A program made the position numbers and the translations under genes. From NCBI GenBank assembly GCA_019416935.1, contig DXWI01000017.1, forward strand, positions 1 to 44,157: a DNA stretch of 44,157 nt, in the 5' to 3' direction. The first letter of the stretch is position 1, and the number at the start of each line of letters is the position of its first letter. The stretch is from Clostridiales bacterium (lineage in GTDB: Bacteria > Bacillota > Clostridia > Christensenellales > CAG-138). The notes under the pieces are model-generated. The model ran no database searches. It had not been told where the DNA came from and worked only from the letters and a program-made list of their open reading frames with translations. This document shows, piece after piece, positions 16,627 to 25,078 of this stretch.

Positions 16627-17241
16627 ATGGAATTGCTGGATAAAAACGGATTGACGGAGGCGCAGTTTTTGCGCACATACCGGGCGGATCGCTATCCGCG
16701 CCCTTCGATGACGGCCGATATCGTGCTCCTGTCGCTGGAGAAACCGGTACCGGAAGTCCTGCTTGTGCGTCGGGGCGGGCATCCGTGCCTCGGCTGCTGG
16801 GCATTGCCCGGCGGGTTTGCCAATCCAGAGGAGAGCGTTGACGAAGCGGCCCGGCGCGAATTGGCGGAGGAAACGCATTTGGAGGGATTGCCGCTGCGCC
16901 AACTCATGCTCTGCAGCGCGCCTGGGCGCGATCCGCGCGGGTGGACGATCTCACAGGGCTATCTCTGCGTCGCGGATCGGTCAACGCTCGCCGTTCGGGC
17001 GGACGACGACGCGGCTGCGGCGTGCTGGTTTCAAGCGCAGTACCGGCTTGAGGGGACGCGCGCCGTGCTTAAGCTTTCAAACGAAAGCGTGTCCATGGAG
17101 GCGGCGCTGCACTTTGACCGGCGCGAAACGGCATGCGGAACCGTCTATGATCTCTCCGTTCTGGAAACGGGCGGCGTTGCCTTTGACCATGCGGCCATGA
17201 TTTTGCGAGGATTGTTCGAAATGGAGTCCATTTGCAAATAA
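16627..17241 (+). CDS. NUDIX hydrolase
   Basis: A 204-residue protein whose NUDIX box is complete: GGFANPEESVDEAARREL followed by AEET (pattern Gx5Ex7REUxEE). The preceding PCLGCWALPGG matches the ADP-ribose/NrtR-like NUDIX subgroup (compare GxWxLPGGF). There is no C-terminal winged helix, so an NrtR regulator is unlikely. Substrate class is probably a nucleoside diphosphate derivative. ATG 16627 (GGTGG just upstream) is preferred over a GTG at 16618 that would lie on top of the AAAGGA ribosome site. Single-gene unit with its own promoter. Confidence 0.85.
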   Translation: MELLDKNGLTEAQFLRTYRADRYPRPSMTADIVLLSLEKPVPEVLLVRRGGHPCLGCWALPGGFANPEESVDEAARRELAEETHLEGLPLRQLMLCSAPGRDPRGWTISQGYLCVADRSTLAVRADDDAAAACWFQAQYRLEGTRAVLKLSNESVSMEAALHFDRRETACGTVYDLSVLETGGVAFDHAAMILRGLFEMESICK

Positions 17242-17267
17242 TTTCGCGTTTCAACGGTTGTAAGGCC

Positions 17268-17296
17268 TTGTCAAGCCGGGTGCGTTGGGGTATAGT
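17268..17296 (+). promoter_or_regulatory. Strong promoter of the Wood-Ljungdahl (metF-acs) block
   Basis: TTGTCA (17268-17273), 17-nt spacer, TATAGT (17291-17296). It is the only clear promoter seen ahead of the run of genes from 17514 to 27645, which all point the same way with gaps of 84 nt or less. Confidence 0.8.
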
Positions 17297-17302
17297 ATAT
17301 AT

Positions 17303-17507
17303 AAATATAGATATGGTTTTATGGATAGCGCTGTTCGGGCGCATCGGAGCAGCCATATCAATCGGAGCATTTCCACGATCTCAGACCCTTTTTGAACGAT
17401 GGGGCGGGAGGCATATGTCGTAGCGGGCAAGCGGACAGACGGGCGGTGGTTGTGCTCTTTTCTGTGTAAGGGCTCCGACCGGATACCATAAAGCGATGGA
17501 GCGGGGA
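17303..17507 (+). other. About 205-nt structured 5' leader of the acs operon
   Basis: No gene is supported between the promoter and 17514. Foldable parts: GATATG near 17310 with CATATC near 17353, enclosing GCTGTTC/GAGCAGC (one GU pair); and GGCTCC near 17470 with GGAGC near 17498, which holds part of the ribosome site of the first gene. The known THF riboswitch core seen at 27771 was looked for and not found. It may be a regulatory leader of unknown class, or simply an untranslated region. Confidence 0.4.
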
Positions 17508-17513
17508 GTATGT

Positions 17514-17738
17514 ATGCGGCAATTTGAGGTCTGCTGCGAAATTTTGAATCGCTGCAGCAACAATCAGATGCGGGACGTCAGCTTTTTTGACGTGGAAACG
17601 GATGCACCGGAAGCGTATCTGCGTCAGATGGAACCGCGGTCCACCGTGGTGGAACGCGAAACCCGTTCCGATGGAACGGTGCTGTTTTGTCTGGACTGCG
17701 CCGGCTTGAAAAAGCGCTACTCCTTCACACCCGTGTAA
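17514..17738 (+). CDS. Small unknown protein heading the metF-acs operon
   Basis: A 74-residue protein, MRQFEVCCEILNRCSNNQMR at its start, with four Cys in total (two adjacent Cys near residue 7, Cys near 14 and one in LFCLDC) and a C-terminal YSFTPV. No family is recognised. Start at 17514 after GGGGAG; an in-frame start 6 codons upstream has no ribosome site. It is first in the operon, 69 nt before metF, so a role with methylenetetrahydrofolate reductase (partner subunit or electron-transfer/assembly factor) is possible. The ORF looks real from its ribosome site, its position and its codon use like its neighbours. Confidence 0.65.
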   Translation: MRQFEVCCEILNRCSNNQMRDVSFFDVETDAPEAYLRQMEPRSTVVERETRSDGTVLFCLDCAGLKKRYSFTPV

Positions 17739-17807
17739 GGCGGGACGAGCCAGTATTTTTCGGCTGAGGCGTGCCGATTCAATTAAGAAATATGGAGGGT
17801 CATTGTT

Positions 17808-18737
17808 TTGCGCATTCCGGAAATTTTTCAGAAACGAGCAGCCTTTTCCTTTGAGGTATTTCCGCCTAAGACGGACGTCGGTATGGAAAAACTGTGCGGC
17901 GACGGCGGCGTGCTGGACAAACTCTGCACGCTGCATCCCGACTATATTTCCTGCACCTACGGCGCAGGCGGCACCAACGTCGGCAAGAACCTTGAGGTGC
18001 TCGACAAGATCCGGCGCGACGGAAAAACCATTCCGGTCACGCATTTCACCTGCATTGGCAACACCAAAGAGGGGATTCGCGAACAGCTCGACCGGTATCT
18101 GGAGCACGGGATCGACCACATGCTTGCGCTGCGCGGCGATCTGCCGTTCGGCTGGGAGGGAACCGGCGGCGATCTGCACTATGCGACGGAGCTGGTCAAA
18201 TTCGTCCGCAGGGAGTATGGCGACCGGTTCACCATCGCTGTCGCCGGCTCGCCGGAGGGACACATCTCCTGCCGCAGCCTCGATGCCGATATCGGCTTTC
18301 TCAAGCAGAAGCAGGATGAGGGCGCGGACTATATCATGACGCAGCTTTGCTGGGACATGGATCAGTTCCGTTATTGGCTGGATGCGATTCGCGCCGCCGG
18401 CATTACGCTGCCGGTCGACGTCGGCATCATGCCCATCCTCGATCAGGCCGCAACGATCAACATGGCGTTCAGCCGCAACGGCTGTGTGATTCCGCGTGCC
18501 CTTTGCGAAATCATCTCCAGAAACTGGATTTTCCCGAACCCGTTTGTGAAGGACCCGTTCGACGCCGACGTTGATGGGAAGAAGCAGCGTTTCAAAGAGG
18601 CCGGCATCGAGTACACCATCCGCCAGATTGATGAATACCGCGCCTGCGGCGTGGACGGCATCCATCTGTATGCATTGAATAAATACGATGACGTTGCGCG
18701 GATTGTGCGGGAATCCGGCATCGTCGATCTGATCTGA
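17808..18737 (+). CDS. metF: 5,10-methylenetetrahydrofolate reductase
   Basis: A 309-residue TIM-barrel flavoprotein. FSFEVFPPKT near the N-terminus carries the Glu (E16) equal to the catalytic Glu28 of E. coli MetF; DHMLALRGDLPFGWEG carries the Asp equal to Asp120; FTCIGNT and GIMPI are other family blocks. It reduces methylene-THF to methyl-THF, the last step of the methyl branch. The start is TTG (17808), 7 nt after GGAGGGT. The separate MetV subunit used by some acetogens is not present here; the small gene upstream is not similar in size. Electron donor unknown. Confidence 0.95.
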   Translation: MRIPEIFQKRAAFSFEVFPPKTDVGMEKLCGDGGVLDKLCTLHPDYISCTYGAGGTNVGKNLEVLDKIRRDGKTIPVTHFTCIGNTKEGIREQLDRYLEHGIDHMLALRGDLPFGWEGTGGDLHYATELVKFVRREYGDRFTIAVAGSPEGHISCRSLDADIGFLKQKQDEGADYIMTQLCWDMDQFRYWLDAIRAAGITLPVDVGIMPILDQAATINMAFSRNGCVIPRALCEIISRNWIFPNPFVKDPFDADVDGKKQRFKEAGIEYTIRQIDEYRACGVDGIHLYALNKYDDVARIVRESGIVDLI

Positions 18738-18784
18738 GGAACGGATTCCTGCTTTATCGGCAGTCTTTGAAAAGGAGAAACTCT

Positions 18785-19555
18785 ATGGCACAAACCATTG
18801 CGCTCGCCGGTAAAGGCGGCGTGGGAAAAACGACGATCTGCGGCATGCTCATCGAATACCTCACCGCGCGCCATAACGGCGCCGTGCTTGCCGTCGATGC
18901 GGACGCGAATTCCAATCTCAACGAGGTGTTGGGCGTGGAAGTGGCGCTGACGCTCGGCGACATTCGCGAGAACATCGCCCGTGCGGAGATGGAGGCGCAG
19001 AGCCCCATCCCGCAGGGAATGACCAAGGCGGAGTATGCGGAGATGATGTTCGGCGAGGCGCTGACCGAGACGGATGACTATGACCTGCTCGTTATGGGGC
19101 GCACGCAGGGCAAGGGATGCTATTGCTTCGTCAACGGCATACTCGGCGCCGAGGTGGAGAAATACGCGAAGAACTACCGTTATATCGTCGTGGACAACGA
19201 GGCCGGTCTGGAGCACATCAGCCGCGGTGTGCTGCCGCACGTGGATACCATCCTGCTCGTGAGCGATTGCTCGCGCCGCGGCGTACAGGCGGCCGGCCGG
19301 CTCGCTGAAATGATTGTCCAGATGAAGCTGGGCGCCAAGGATGTGCAGCTCATCGTCAACCGCGCGCCGCAGGGAGAACTGAACGAGGGCGTGCGGGAGG
19401 AGATCGAGCGATACGGCCTGAAGCTCGCGGGTGTCATTCCGCACGACGATCTCGTCTATGCGTTCGATGCGGAGGGCCGTCCGAGCGTGGAAGTGCCAGC
19501 GGACAGCGCGGTTAAGCAGGCTGCGCGCCGCATCTTTGACCGTCTGAATATTTGA
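18785..19555 (+). CDS. cooC: CooC/AcsF-type nickel-insertion ATPase
   Basis: A 256-residue MinD-like ATPase. It has the deviant P-loop GKGGVGKTT (residues 9-17), a DADANSNLNEVLG block and the CxC metal-binding motif C112-Y-C114, at the same numbering as CooC1 of Carboxydothermus. VVDNEAGLEHISRG is a further family signature. Proteins of this group load nickel into CO dehydrogenase or acetyl-CoA synthase. Here the only nickel enzyme in the cluster is AcsB, so AcsB loading is the likelier task. The start MAQTIALAGKGG follows AAAAGGAGAAACTCT. Codirectional with metF and acsD. Confidence 0.93.
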   Translation: MAQTIALAGKGGVGKTTICGMLIEYLTARHNGAVLAVDADANSNLNEVLGVEVALTLGDIRENIARAEMEAQSPIPQGMTKAEYAEMMFGEALTETDDYDLLVMGRTQGKGCYCFVNGILGAEVEKYAKNYRYIVVDNEAGLEHISRGVLPHVDTILLVSDCSRRGVQAAGRLAEMIVQMKLGAKDVQLIVNRAPQGELNEGVREEIERYGLKLAGVIPHDDLVYAFDAEGRPSVEVPADSAVKQAARRIFDRLNI

Positions 19556-19594
19556 CCATTTTGATTCAGGAAAACTGCGAAGGGAGTCATCACT

Positions 19595-20533
19595 ATGCCT
19601 TTTGTCAAAAAGCCCCAGGTATGCAGCGCAGCCATCAATGAGCTGACGCTGGGTACCGGAGAAACGGCCACCGTTTTGGGCGGCCAGAATGTTTTCAACC
19701 TCTATGCCTTTGACGCGCCGATCGCCAACCGACCCCAAATCGGCATCGATGTGTCCGATGCGCCGGAACAGCCCTGTGCGGGCCTTCAGGCGTTCTATGC
19801 GGGCGCGGACACGCTTGCGGAAAAGGCGGCGCGGGCGGCGGCGCTCGCACATGTCGATTTCGTTTGCATCCGGTTTGATCTTGCTGATCCGAACGGCGCC
19901 GACAAGTCCGTAGCGGACTGCGTTGCGGACGCAAAGGCCGTTGCCGACGCGATCGATAAGCCGATCGTCGTTGCGGGATGCAAGAACGCGGAAAAGGATG
20001 CCGAGCTGTTTGCCAAGGTGTCCGAAGCGCTGCAGGGGAGAAACATCCTCGTTCTTTCCGCCAAGGAGGAGAACTACAAGGGAATCGCTGCGGGCGCAGG
20101 CCTTGCCTATGGACAGAAGGTCGGCGCGGAATCCGCTGTCGATATCAACCTGGCCAAGCAGCTGAACGTGCTGATCACGCAGATGGGTTTGCAGGGGCAG
20201 AACATCGCGATGAACATCGGCTCAGCGGCGGCTGGGTACGGCTTTGAGTATGTGGCGTCCACATTGGAGCGCGTCAAGGCTGCGGCGCTGACGCAGAACG
20301 ATACGACGCTGCAAATGCCGATCATCACCCCGGTCGGCGTGGAAACCTGGGGCGTTAAGGAAGCCACCGCGCCGGTTGCCGATGCGCCAGAATGGGGCGA
20401 TCAGGAGGAGCGCGGCATCGACATGGAAGTAGAAACTGCCGCAGCCTGCCTAGCCTATGGCAGCGATGCCGTCATCCTCAGACACCCCGCATCCATTGAG
20501 ACCGTTTCGCAGCTGCTCGCTGCGCTGCTGTAA
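19595..20533 (+). CDS. acsD: Corrinoid iron-sulfur protein small subunit (AcsD/CdhD)
   Basis: A 312-residue TIM-barrel protein with the AcsD hallmarks: LGGQNVFNLYAFDAPIANRP near the N-terminus, DFVCIRFDLADPNG, and SAAAGYGFEYVASTLERVK. It pairs with the large subunit AcsC to form the corrinoid iron-sulfur protein (CFeSP), which carries the methyl group from methyl-THF to acetyl-CoA synthase. It lies 12 nt upstream of the acsC-acsE fusion gene. Length is close to the usual size for the family. ATG 19595 follows GGGAGTCATCACT. Confidence 0.95.
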   Translation: MPFVKKPQVCSAAINELTLGTGETATVLGGQNVFNLYAFDAPIANRPQIGIDVSDAPEQPCAGLQAFYAGADTLAEKAARAAALAHVDFVCIRFDLADPNGADKSVADCVADAKAVADAIDKPIVVAGCKNAEKDAELFAKVSEALQGRNILVLSAKEENYKGIAAGAGLAYGQKVGAESAVDINLAKQLNVLITQMGLQGQNIAMNIGSAAAGYGFEYVASTLERVKAAALTQNDTTLQMPIITPVGVETWGVKEATAPVADAPEWGDQEERGIDMEVETAAACLAYGSDAVILRHPASIETVSQLLAALL

Positions 20534-20545
20534 GGAGGAACATCC

Positions 20546-22813
20546 ATGGCACTGAAGGGTTTGGATATTTTTAAGCTCACGCCGAAGACCAACTGCAAGG
20601 ATTGCGGCAACCCCACCTGTATGGCATTTGCCATGAAGGTGGCTTCCGGCGCGCTGTCCATAGATAAATGCCCGCACATGTCGCCAGAAGCGCTGGCAAC
20701 GCTGTCCGAGGCCACTGCACCGCCGATGAAATCGTTTCAGTTCGGCGGATTCCCGCTTGGCGGCGAGACCGTGCTGTCCCGGCATGAAAAGACCTTTGTT
20801 TCCAAGCCGCGCTATGCCGTTGTCGTCAGCGACCGTATGGACGAGGCGAAGCAGGACGCGGTGCTTGCCGGCGCTTTGCAGGTGGATTATGAGCGCATCA
20901 ACGAGCGCATGTATGTGGAGTTCGTCGCGGTGAACCATTGCCACGAGAAAACCCCACAGGCGTATGCCGCGCTCATCGGCAAGGCAAAGGCGCTTGGCCG
21001 TCCGTTGATTCTTGGCTGTACCGATGTCGAAGCAGCCAAGGCTGGCTTGGAAGCGGCAAGCGGCTGCGAGTTCATTCTCAACGGCGCAACCCCCGATAAC
21101 TATGCGGCGATGAGCGCAATCGCAGCAGACGCAAAGGCGCTGCTCGGCGTGCGTGCCGATTCGCTCGAGGCGCTCCATGCCGTCGTGGAAAAGCTGGAAG
21201 CGGCCGGCAATAAGAACCTGATTCTCGACGTCGGCATCGCCTCCGTCAAGGAAGCCTATGCCAATGCCGTGCAGATCCGCCGCGCTGCGCTCAAGGATGG
21301 CGACCGGAGCTTCGGCTACCCCTCGCTCGTGAACGTGGCTGCGCTTTCGGGCGGCGACCAGCATCTGGAAGCTGCGCTGCTGAGCCTGTTCACCTGCAAG
21401 TATGGCTCCATTATCCTCTGCTCCGGCATGAACTACGCCAAGGCGCTGCCGCTGTATGGCCTGCGCCAGAACATCTTTACCGACCCGCAGAAGCCCATGA
21501 AGGTAGCCCCGGGCATCTATCCGCTCAACGGTGCGGATGAGAACAGCCCCTGCTGCCTGACGGTTGACTTTGCGCTCACCTATTTCCTCGTCTCCGGCGA
21601 GCTGGAGCGTTCGAAGATGCCCATCAACCTGCTGATCACCGATGCATCTGGCATGTCCGTCCTGACCGCATGGGCGGCCGGCAAATTCTCGAGTTCCTCC
21701 GTGAAGAAATTTATGGATGAGTTCGATGTGGAGAATAAGATTAAAAACCGCGTTCTCATCATTCCCGGCAAGGTCGCCGTCATGAAGGGCGAGATTCAGG
21801 ATAAGCTCCCAGGTTGGAACGTCGTCGTCGGTACGACGGAAGCGGTGCAGATGGTCAAGTATCTGCGCGATGAGGAGTGGAAGAAGGGCATCGTCCAGAA
21901 AGTGGCTGCAGCCGGCAGCACCGAGACACCCGAACCGAAGCGTACGGTCATTCCGGCGCCGCCGATCGTCGTCAAAGAGGTGCTTGTGAACGATAAGCCG
22001 GTCTCCTATCAGCACCGCGATCCGAACAGTCAGCAGTTCGTCACCATCGGTGAGCGCATCCACTGCATCAGCCCGTCGATCCGCCGCGCCATGGAGTCCT
22101 ATGACGAGGGCCCGATCCTGAAGCGCGCAGCGGAGCAGATCGCGGCGGGCGCCACCTATCTGGACGTCAACATCGGGCCGGCCGAGAGCAATGGCCCCGA
22201 ATTGATGAAATGGGCGGTGCAGCTGCTACAGCAGAACTTCAATAATGTGCCGCTGGCGCTCGATACCGTCAACAAGGCCGCTATTGAGGCCGGCATCTCG
22301 GTGTACAACCGTACCAACGGCAAGCCGATCGTCAACTCGGCCGATGCGGGCAGCCGTATCGACAACATCAATCTCGCCGCTGCGAACGACGCCATCGTCA
22401 TCGCGCTGTGCTCGGCCGACGGCATTGCTAAGGACAACGAGGAGCGCATGATGCACTGCCACAATATGCTGGAACGCGGCCTTGCGCTCGGCATGGAATC
22501 CACGGATCTTTGGTTCGACCCGCTGTTCCTCGTGGTCAAGGGTATGCAGGACAAGCAGATGGATGTGCTGAACGCTATCAAACTCTTTGCGGATGAGGGA
22601 CTCAAGAGCACCGGCGGCCTGAGCAATAACTCCAACGGCATGCCTAAGCAGATCCGCCCCATCATGGATTCCGCGATGGTCGCCATGGCGATGATGCAGG
22701 GCCTGACCTCGGCTATCGTCAACCCGTGCGATCTCAGACTGATGGAGACTATCAAAAGCTGCGACGTCATCAAAAACCACACGCTGTATGCGGACTCCTA
22801 TTTGGAGCTCTGA
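20546..22813 (+). CDS. acsC-acsE: Fused CFeSP large subunit (AcsC) and methyl-THF:CFeSP methyltransferase (AcsE)
   Basis: One uninterrupted 755-residue frame. Residues 1 to about 455 are AcsC: a [4Fe-4S] domain with C17, C20, C25 and C42, a TIM barrel, and a C-terminal corrinoid domain ending near GTTEAVQMVKYL. A Pro/Ala/Val-rich linker (about 456-495) leads to a full AcsE domain (498-755) beginning FVTIGERIH. D573 and N597 match Asp75 and Asn96 of Moorella AcsE; WFDPL and GLSNNSNG supply the remaining pterin-site residues. Normally these are two genes. The fusion would tether the methyl donor enzyme to the corrinoid acceptor. Followed by acsB. Confidence 0.95.
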   Translation: MALKGLDIFKLTPKTNCKDCGNPTCMAFAMKVASGALSIDKCPHMSPEALATLSEATAPPMKSFQFGGFPLGGETVLSRHEKTFVSKPRYAVVVSDRMDEAKQDAVLAGALQVDYERINERMYVEFVAVNHCHEKTPQAYAALIGKAKALGRPLILGCTDVEAAKAGLEAASGCEFILNGATPDNYAAMSAIAADAKALLGVRADSLEALHAVVEKLEAAGNKNLILDVGIASVKEAYANAVQIRRAALKDGDRSFGYPSLVNVAALSGGDQHLEAALLSLFTCKYGSIILCSGMNYAKALPLYGLRQNIFTDPQKPMKVAPGIYPLNGADENSPCCLTVDFALTYFLVSGELERSKMPINLLITDASGMSVLTAWAAGKFSSSSVKKFMDEFDVENKIKNRVLIIPGKVAVMKGEIQDKLPGWNVVVGTTEAVQMVKYLRDEEWKKGIVQKVAAAGSTETPEPKRTVIPAPPIVVKEVLVNDKPVSYQHRDPNSQQFVTIGERIHCISPSIRRAMESYDEGPILKRAAEQIAAGATYLDVNIGPAESNGPELMKWAVQLLQQNFNNVPLALDTVNKAAIEAGISVYNRTNGKPIVNSADAGSRIDNINLAAANDAIVIALCSADGIAKDNEERMMHCHNMLERGLALGMESTDLWFDPLFLVVKGMQDKQMDVLNAIKLFADEGLKSTGGLSNNSNGMPKQIRPIMDSAMVAMAMMQGLTSAIVNPCDLRLMETIKSCDVIKNHTLYADSYLEL

Positions 22814-22864
22814 TTGGAAATACAAGCACAGGACCCATTTTAATCAATTTCAGGAGGTTCATTC

Positions 22865-24994
22865 ATGAGCGCATTGACAGATTTGATCTATGCCGGTTCC
22901 AACGCCGTTGCGGGCCTGACCGAGGGCGCGGTGAACGACGCCATCGCAAAGCACGGCGCCGATACCCCCGTTGCATTCCCGGACACCGCTTACTTTTTCC
23001 CGACAATCTATGCCGCTACGGGCGTGAAGGTCAAGACGCTGGGCGATCTGCCCGCCTGTGTCGGCGTTTTGAAGAGCCTGATCACGAATCAGGAGGATCT
23101 TGGCCAGGCGCTCAACGCCGGTCTGGCCACAGCCGTCGGTGCGGAAATCATCGAGGGCTTGAAGTATCTGGGCGGTGCGGATCCGTATGCGGATGAATCC
23201 GGCATCGGCTTCGTGCCAGATCCCGTCATTCGCTCCCTCGGCGTGCCGCTTGTAACGGGCGATATCCCCGGCGTTGCGGTTGTGCTGGGCAAGGCGGACG
23301 ATGCTTCCGCCGTGGCCAAGGTGGTCAAGAATTACCAGTCCAAGGGCATCCTGACGTTCCTGATCGGCGACTGCATTGAGCAGGCTGCGGAGCAGGGTGT
23401 AAAGATGGGTCTCGAGCTGCGCGTTGTGCCGCTCGGCCATGACGTCACGTCCGTTATCCACGTTGTGACCGTCGCCATTCGCGCGGCGCTGATCTTCGGC
23501 AACGTGCAGCCCGGCAGTCTTGCCGACCTGCTGGCGTACACCAAGGATCGCGTTCCTGCGTTCGTCAATACCTTCGGCGCGCTCAACGAGGTCGTCGTTT
23601 CCGCAGGCGCAGGCGCCATCGCGCTTGGCTTCCCGGTGATCGTTGATCAGGATCTGGGCGATGTGCAGGTGCCCGGCGCGCTGGAATCCGTGACCGATTA
23701 TGATGAAACCGCCAAGCATTCCCTTGAACTGCGTAACATCAAGATCAAGGTCAAGGAACTGCCGATCCCCGTTGCATTCGCGGCGGCGTTTGAAGGCGAA
23801 ATTATCCGCAAGAACGATATGCAGGTGGAATTCTGGTCCGGTAAGAACACGACCTGCGAGCTGGTCATCTCCCGCGATATGGACAAGGTGGAGGATCACA
23901 AGATCAGCATCGTCGGCCCGGATATCGACAGCGGCGAGACCAACTATCCGCTCGCAACCTATGTGGAGGTTGCCGGTGTAAAGATGCAGCGTGACTTTGA
24001 GTCCGTCATTGAGCGCAAAATCCATGCGTGGTTCAACTACATGGAGGGCGTTATGCACACCGGCCAGCGCAACCTGTTCCGCATCCGCATTTCCAAGGAT
24101 GCGTTTGACAAGGGACTGCGCCTGAACCACTTCGGCGAGGTGCTTTACAACATGATCATGGACGAGTTTGACGCTGTTGTCGACAAGTGCCAGGTCACGT
24201 TTGTCACCGATCCGGAGAAGGCCGCCGCCATCCTGAACGAGGAGGCCATGCCCACCTATGCCGCCCGCGACGATCGACTCGCCTCCATGACGGATGAGAG
24301 CGTCGACCGCTTCTATACCTGCATCATGTGCCAGTCGTTTGCGCCGAGTCATTGCTGCGTGGTGACACCGGAGCGTCTCGGCCTCTGCGGCGCGGTTTCC
24401 TGGCTGGACGCCAAGGCGACCAAAGAGCTCAACGACGCCGGCCCGTGCCAGCCGATCAGCAAGGAGGGCTGTACCGATGAGAAGAAGGGCTATTATCCCG
24501 ACGTCGACCGCATGGTACACGCGGCAACGCAGGGCGCTGTCGAGCACGTTTCGCTGTACTCCATTATGGAAGATCCCATGACTTCCTGCGGCTGCTTTGA
24601 GTGCATCTGCGGAATCGAGCCGTTCAGCAACGGCATGGTGGTCGTCAACCGCGAGTACAAGGGTATGACGCCGACCGGTATGACGTTTGGAGAACTGGCG
24701 TCCATGACGGGCGGCGGCGTGCAGACGCCGGGCTTTATGGGCCATGGCCGTCACTTCATCGCGAGCAAGAAGTTCGCCTCCGCAGAGGGCGGCGTTGCCC
24801 GCATCGTGTGGATGCCCAAAGAGCTCAAGGAATCCGTGGCGGCGCGTCTCAACGAGACCGCCAAGACGCTGTACGGCATCGAAAACTTCTGCGACATGAT
24901 CGCGGATGAAACCGTGACCTGTGATGCGGAGGAACTGCTGGGCTTCCTGACGGAGAAGGGCCATCCCGTCCTCTCCATGGAACCCCTGATGTAA
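22865..24994 (+). CDS. acsB: Acetyl-CoA synthase (AcsB, bacterial type)
   Basis: A 709-residue enzyme that joins CO, a methyl group and CoA into acetyl-CoA. All A-cluster ligands are present with exact spacing: C486, C489, C498 and C508 for the [4Fe-4S] cubane and C575-G-C577 for the distal nickel, each 20 less than in Moorella AcsB (506, 509, 518, 528, 595, 597). The N-terminal domain that docks CO dehydrogenase in bacterial enzymes is kept, unlike archaeal CdhC. This suggests that a CODH partner exists elsewhere in the genome. ATG 22865 follows CAGGAGG. A GC-rich hairpin follows the stop. Confidence 0.96.
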   Translation: MSALTDLIYAGSNAVAGLTEGAVNDAIAKHGADTPVAFPDTAYFFPTIYAATGVKVKTLGDLPACVGVLKSLITNQEDLGQALNAGLATAVGAEIIEGLKYLGGADPYADESGIGFVPDPVIRSLGVPLVTGDIPGVAVVLGKADDASAVAKVVKNYQSKGILTFLIGDCIEQAAEQGVKMGLELRVVPLGHDVTSVIHVVTVAIRAALIFGNVQPGSLADLLAYTKDRVPAFVNTFGALNEVVVSAGAGAIALGFPVIVDQDLGDVQVPGALESVTDYDETAKHSLELRNIKIKVKELPIPVAFAAAFEGEIIRKNDMQVEFWSGKNTTCELVISRDMDKVEDHKISIVGPDIDSGETNYPLATYVEVAGVKMQRDFESVIERKIHAWFNYMEGVMHTGQRNLFRIRISKDAFDKGLRLNHFGEVLYNMIMDEFDAVVDKCQVTFVTDPEKAAAILNEEAMPTYAARDDRLASMTDESVDRFYTCIMCQSFAPSHCCVVTPERLGLCGAVSWLDAKATKELNDAGPCQPISKEGCTDEKKGYYPDVDRMVHAATQGAVEHVSLYSIMEDPMTSCGCFECICGIEPFSNGMVVVNREYKGMTPTGMTFGELASMTGGGVQTPGFMGHGRHFIASKKFASAEGGVARIVWMPKELKESVAARLNETAKTLYGIENFCDMIADETVTCDAEELLGFLTEKGHPVLSMEPLM

Positions 24995-25008
24995 CCGATC
25001 AAAAGGCA

Positions 25009-25032
25009 GGCGGGGGGCAGACGCTCCCCGCC
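25009..25032 (+). terminator. Intercistronic hairpin between acsB and acsV
   Basis: A 10-bp stem (25009-25018 with 25023-25032, one GU pair, loop AGAC) 15 nt after the acsB stop. It is followed by GCTTCTGTTTA rather than a T run, so it may reduce readthrough or protect the upstream message from 3' decay, setting lower acsV expression. Confidence 0.6.
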
Positions 25033-25078
25033 GCTTCTGTTTACAACCATTTTCTGACGCCCGGAAAGGAAATCGTGT

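Noticed and set aside
17303..17507. Second THF riboswitch before metF
   Set aside because: The GTTAAGTG core, GGGA-GTCG element and closing CCGCTACC-like strand could not be found.
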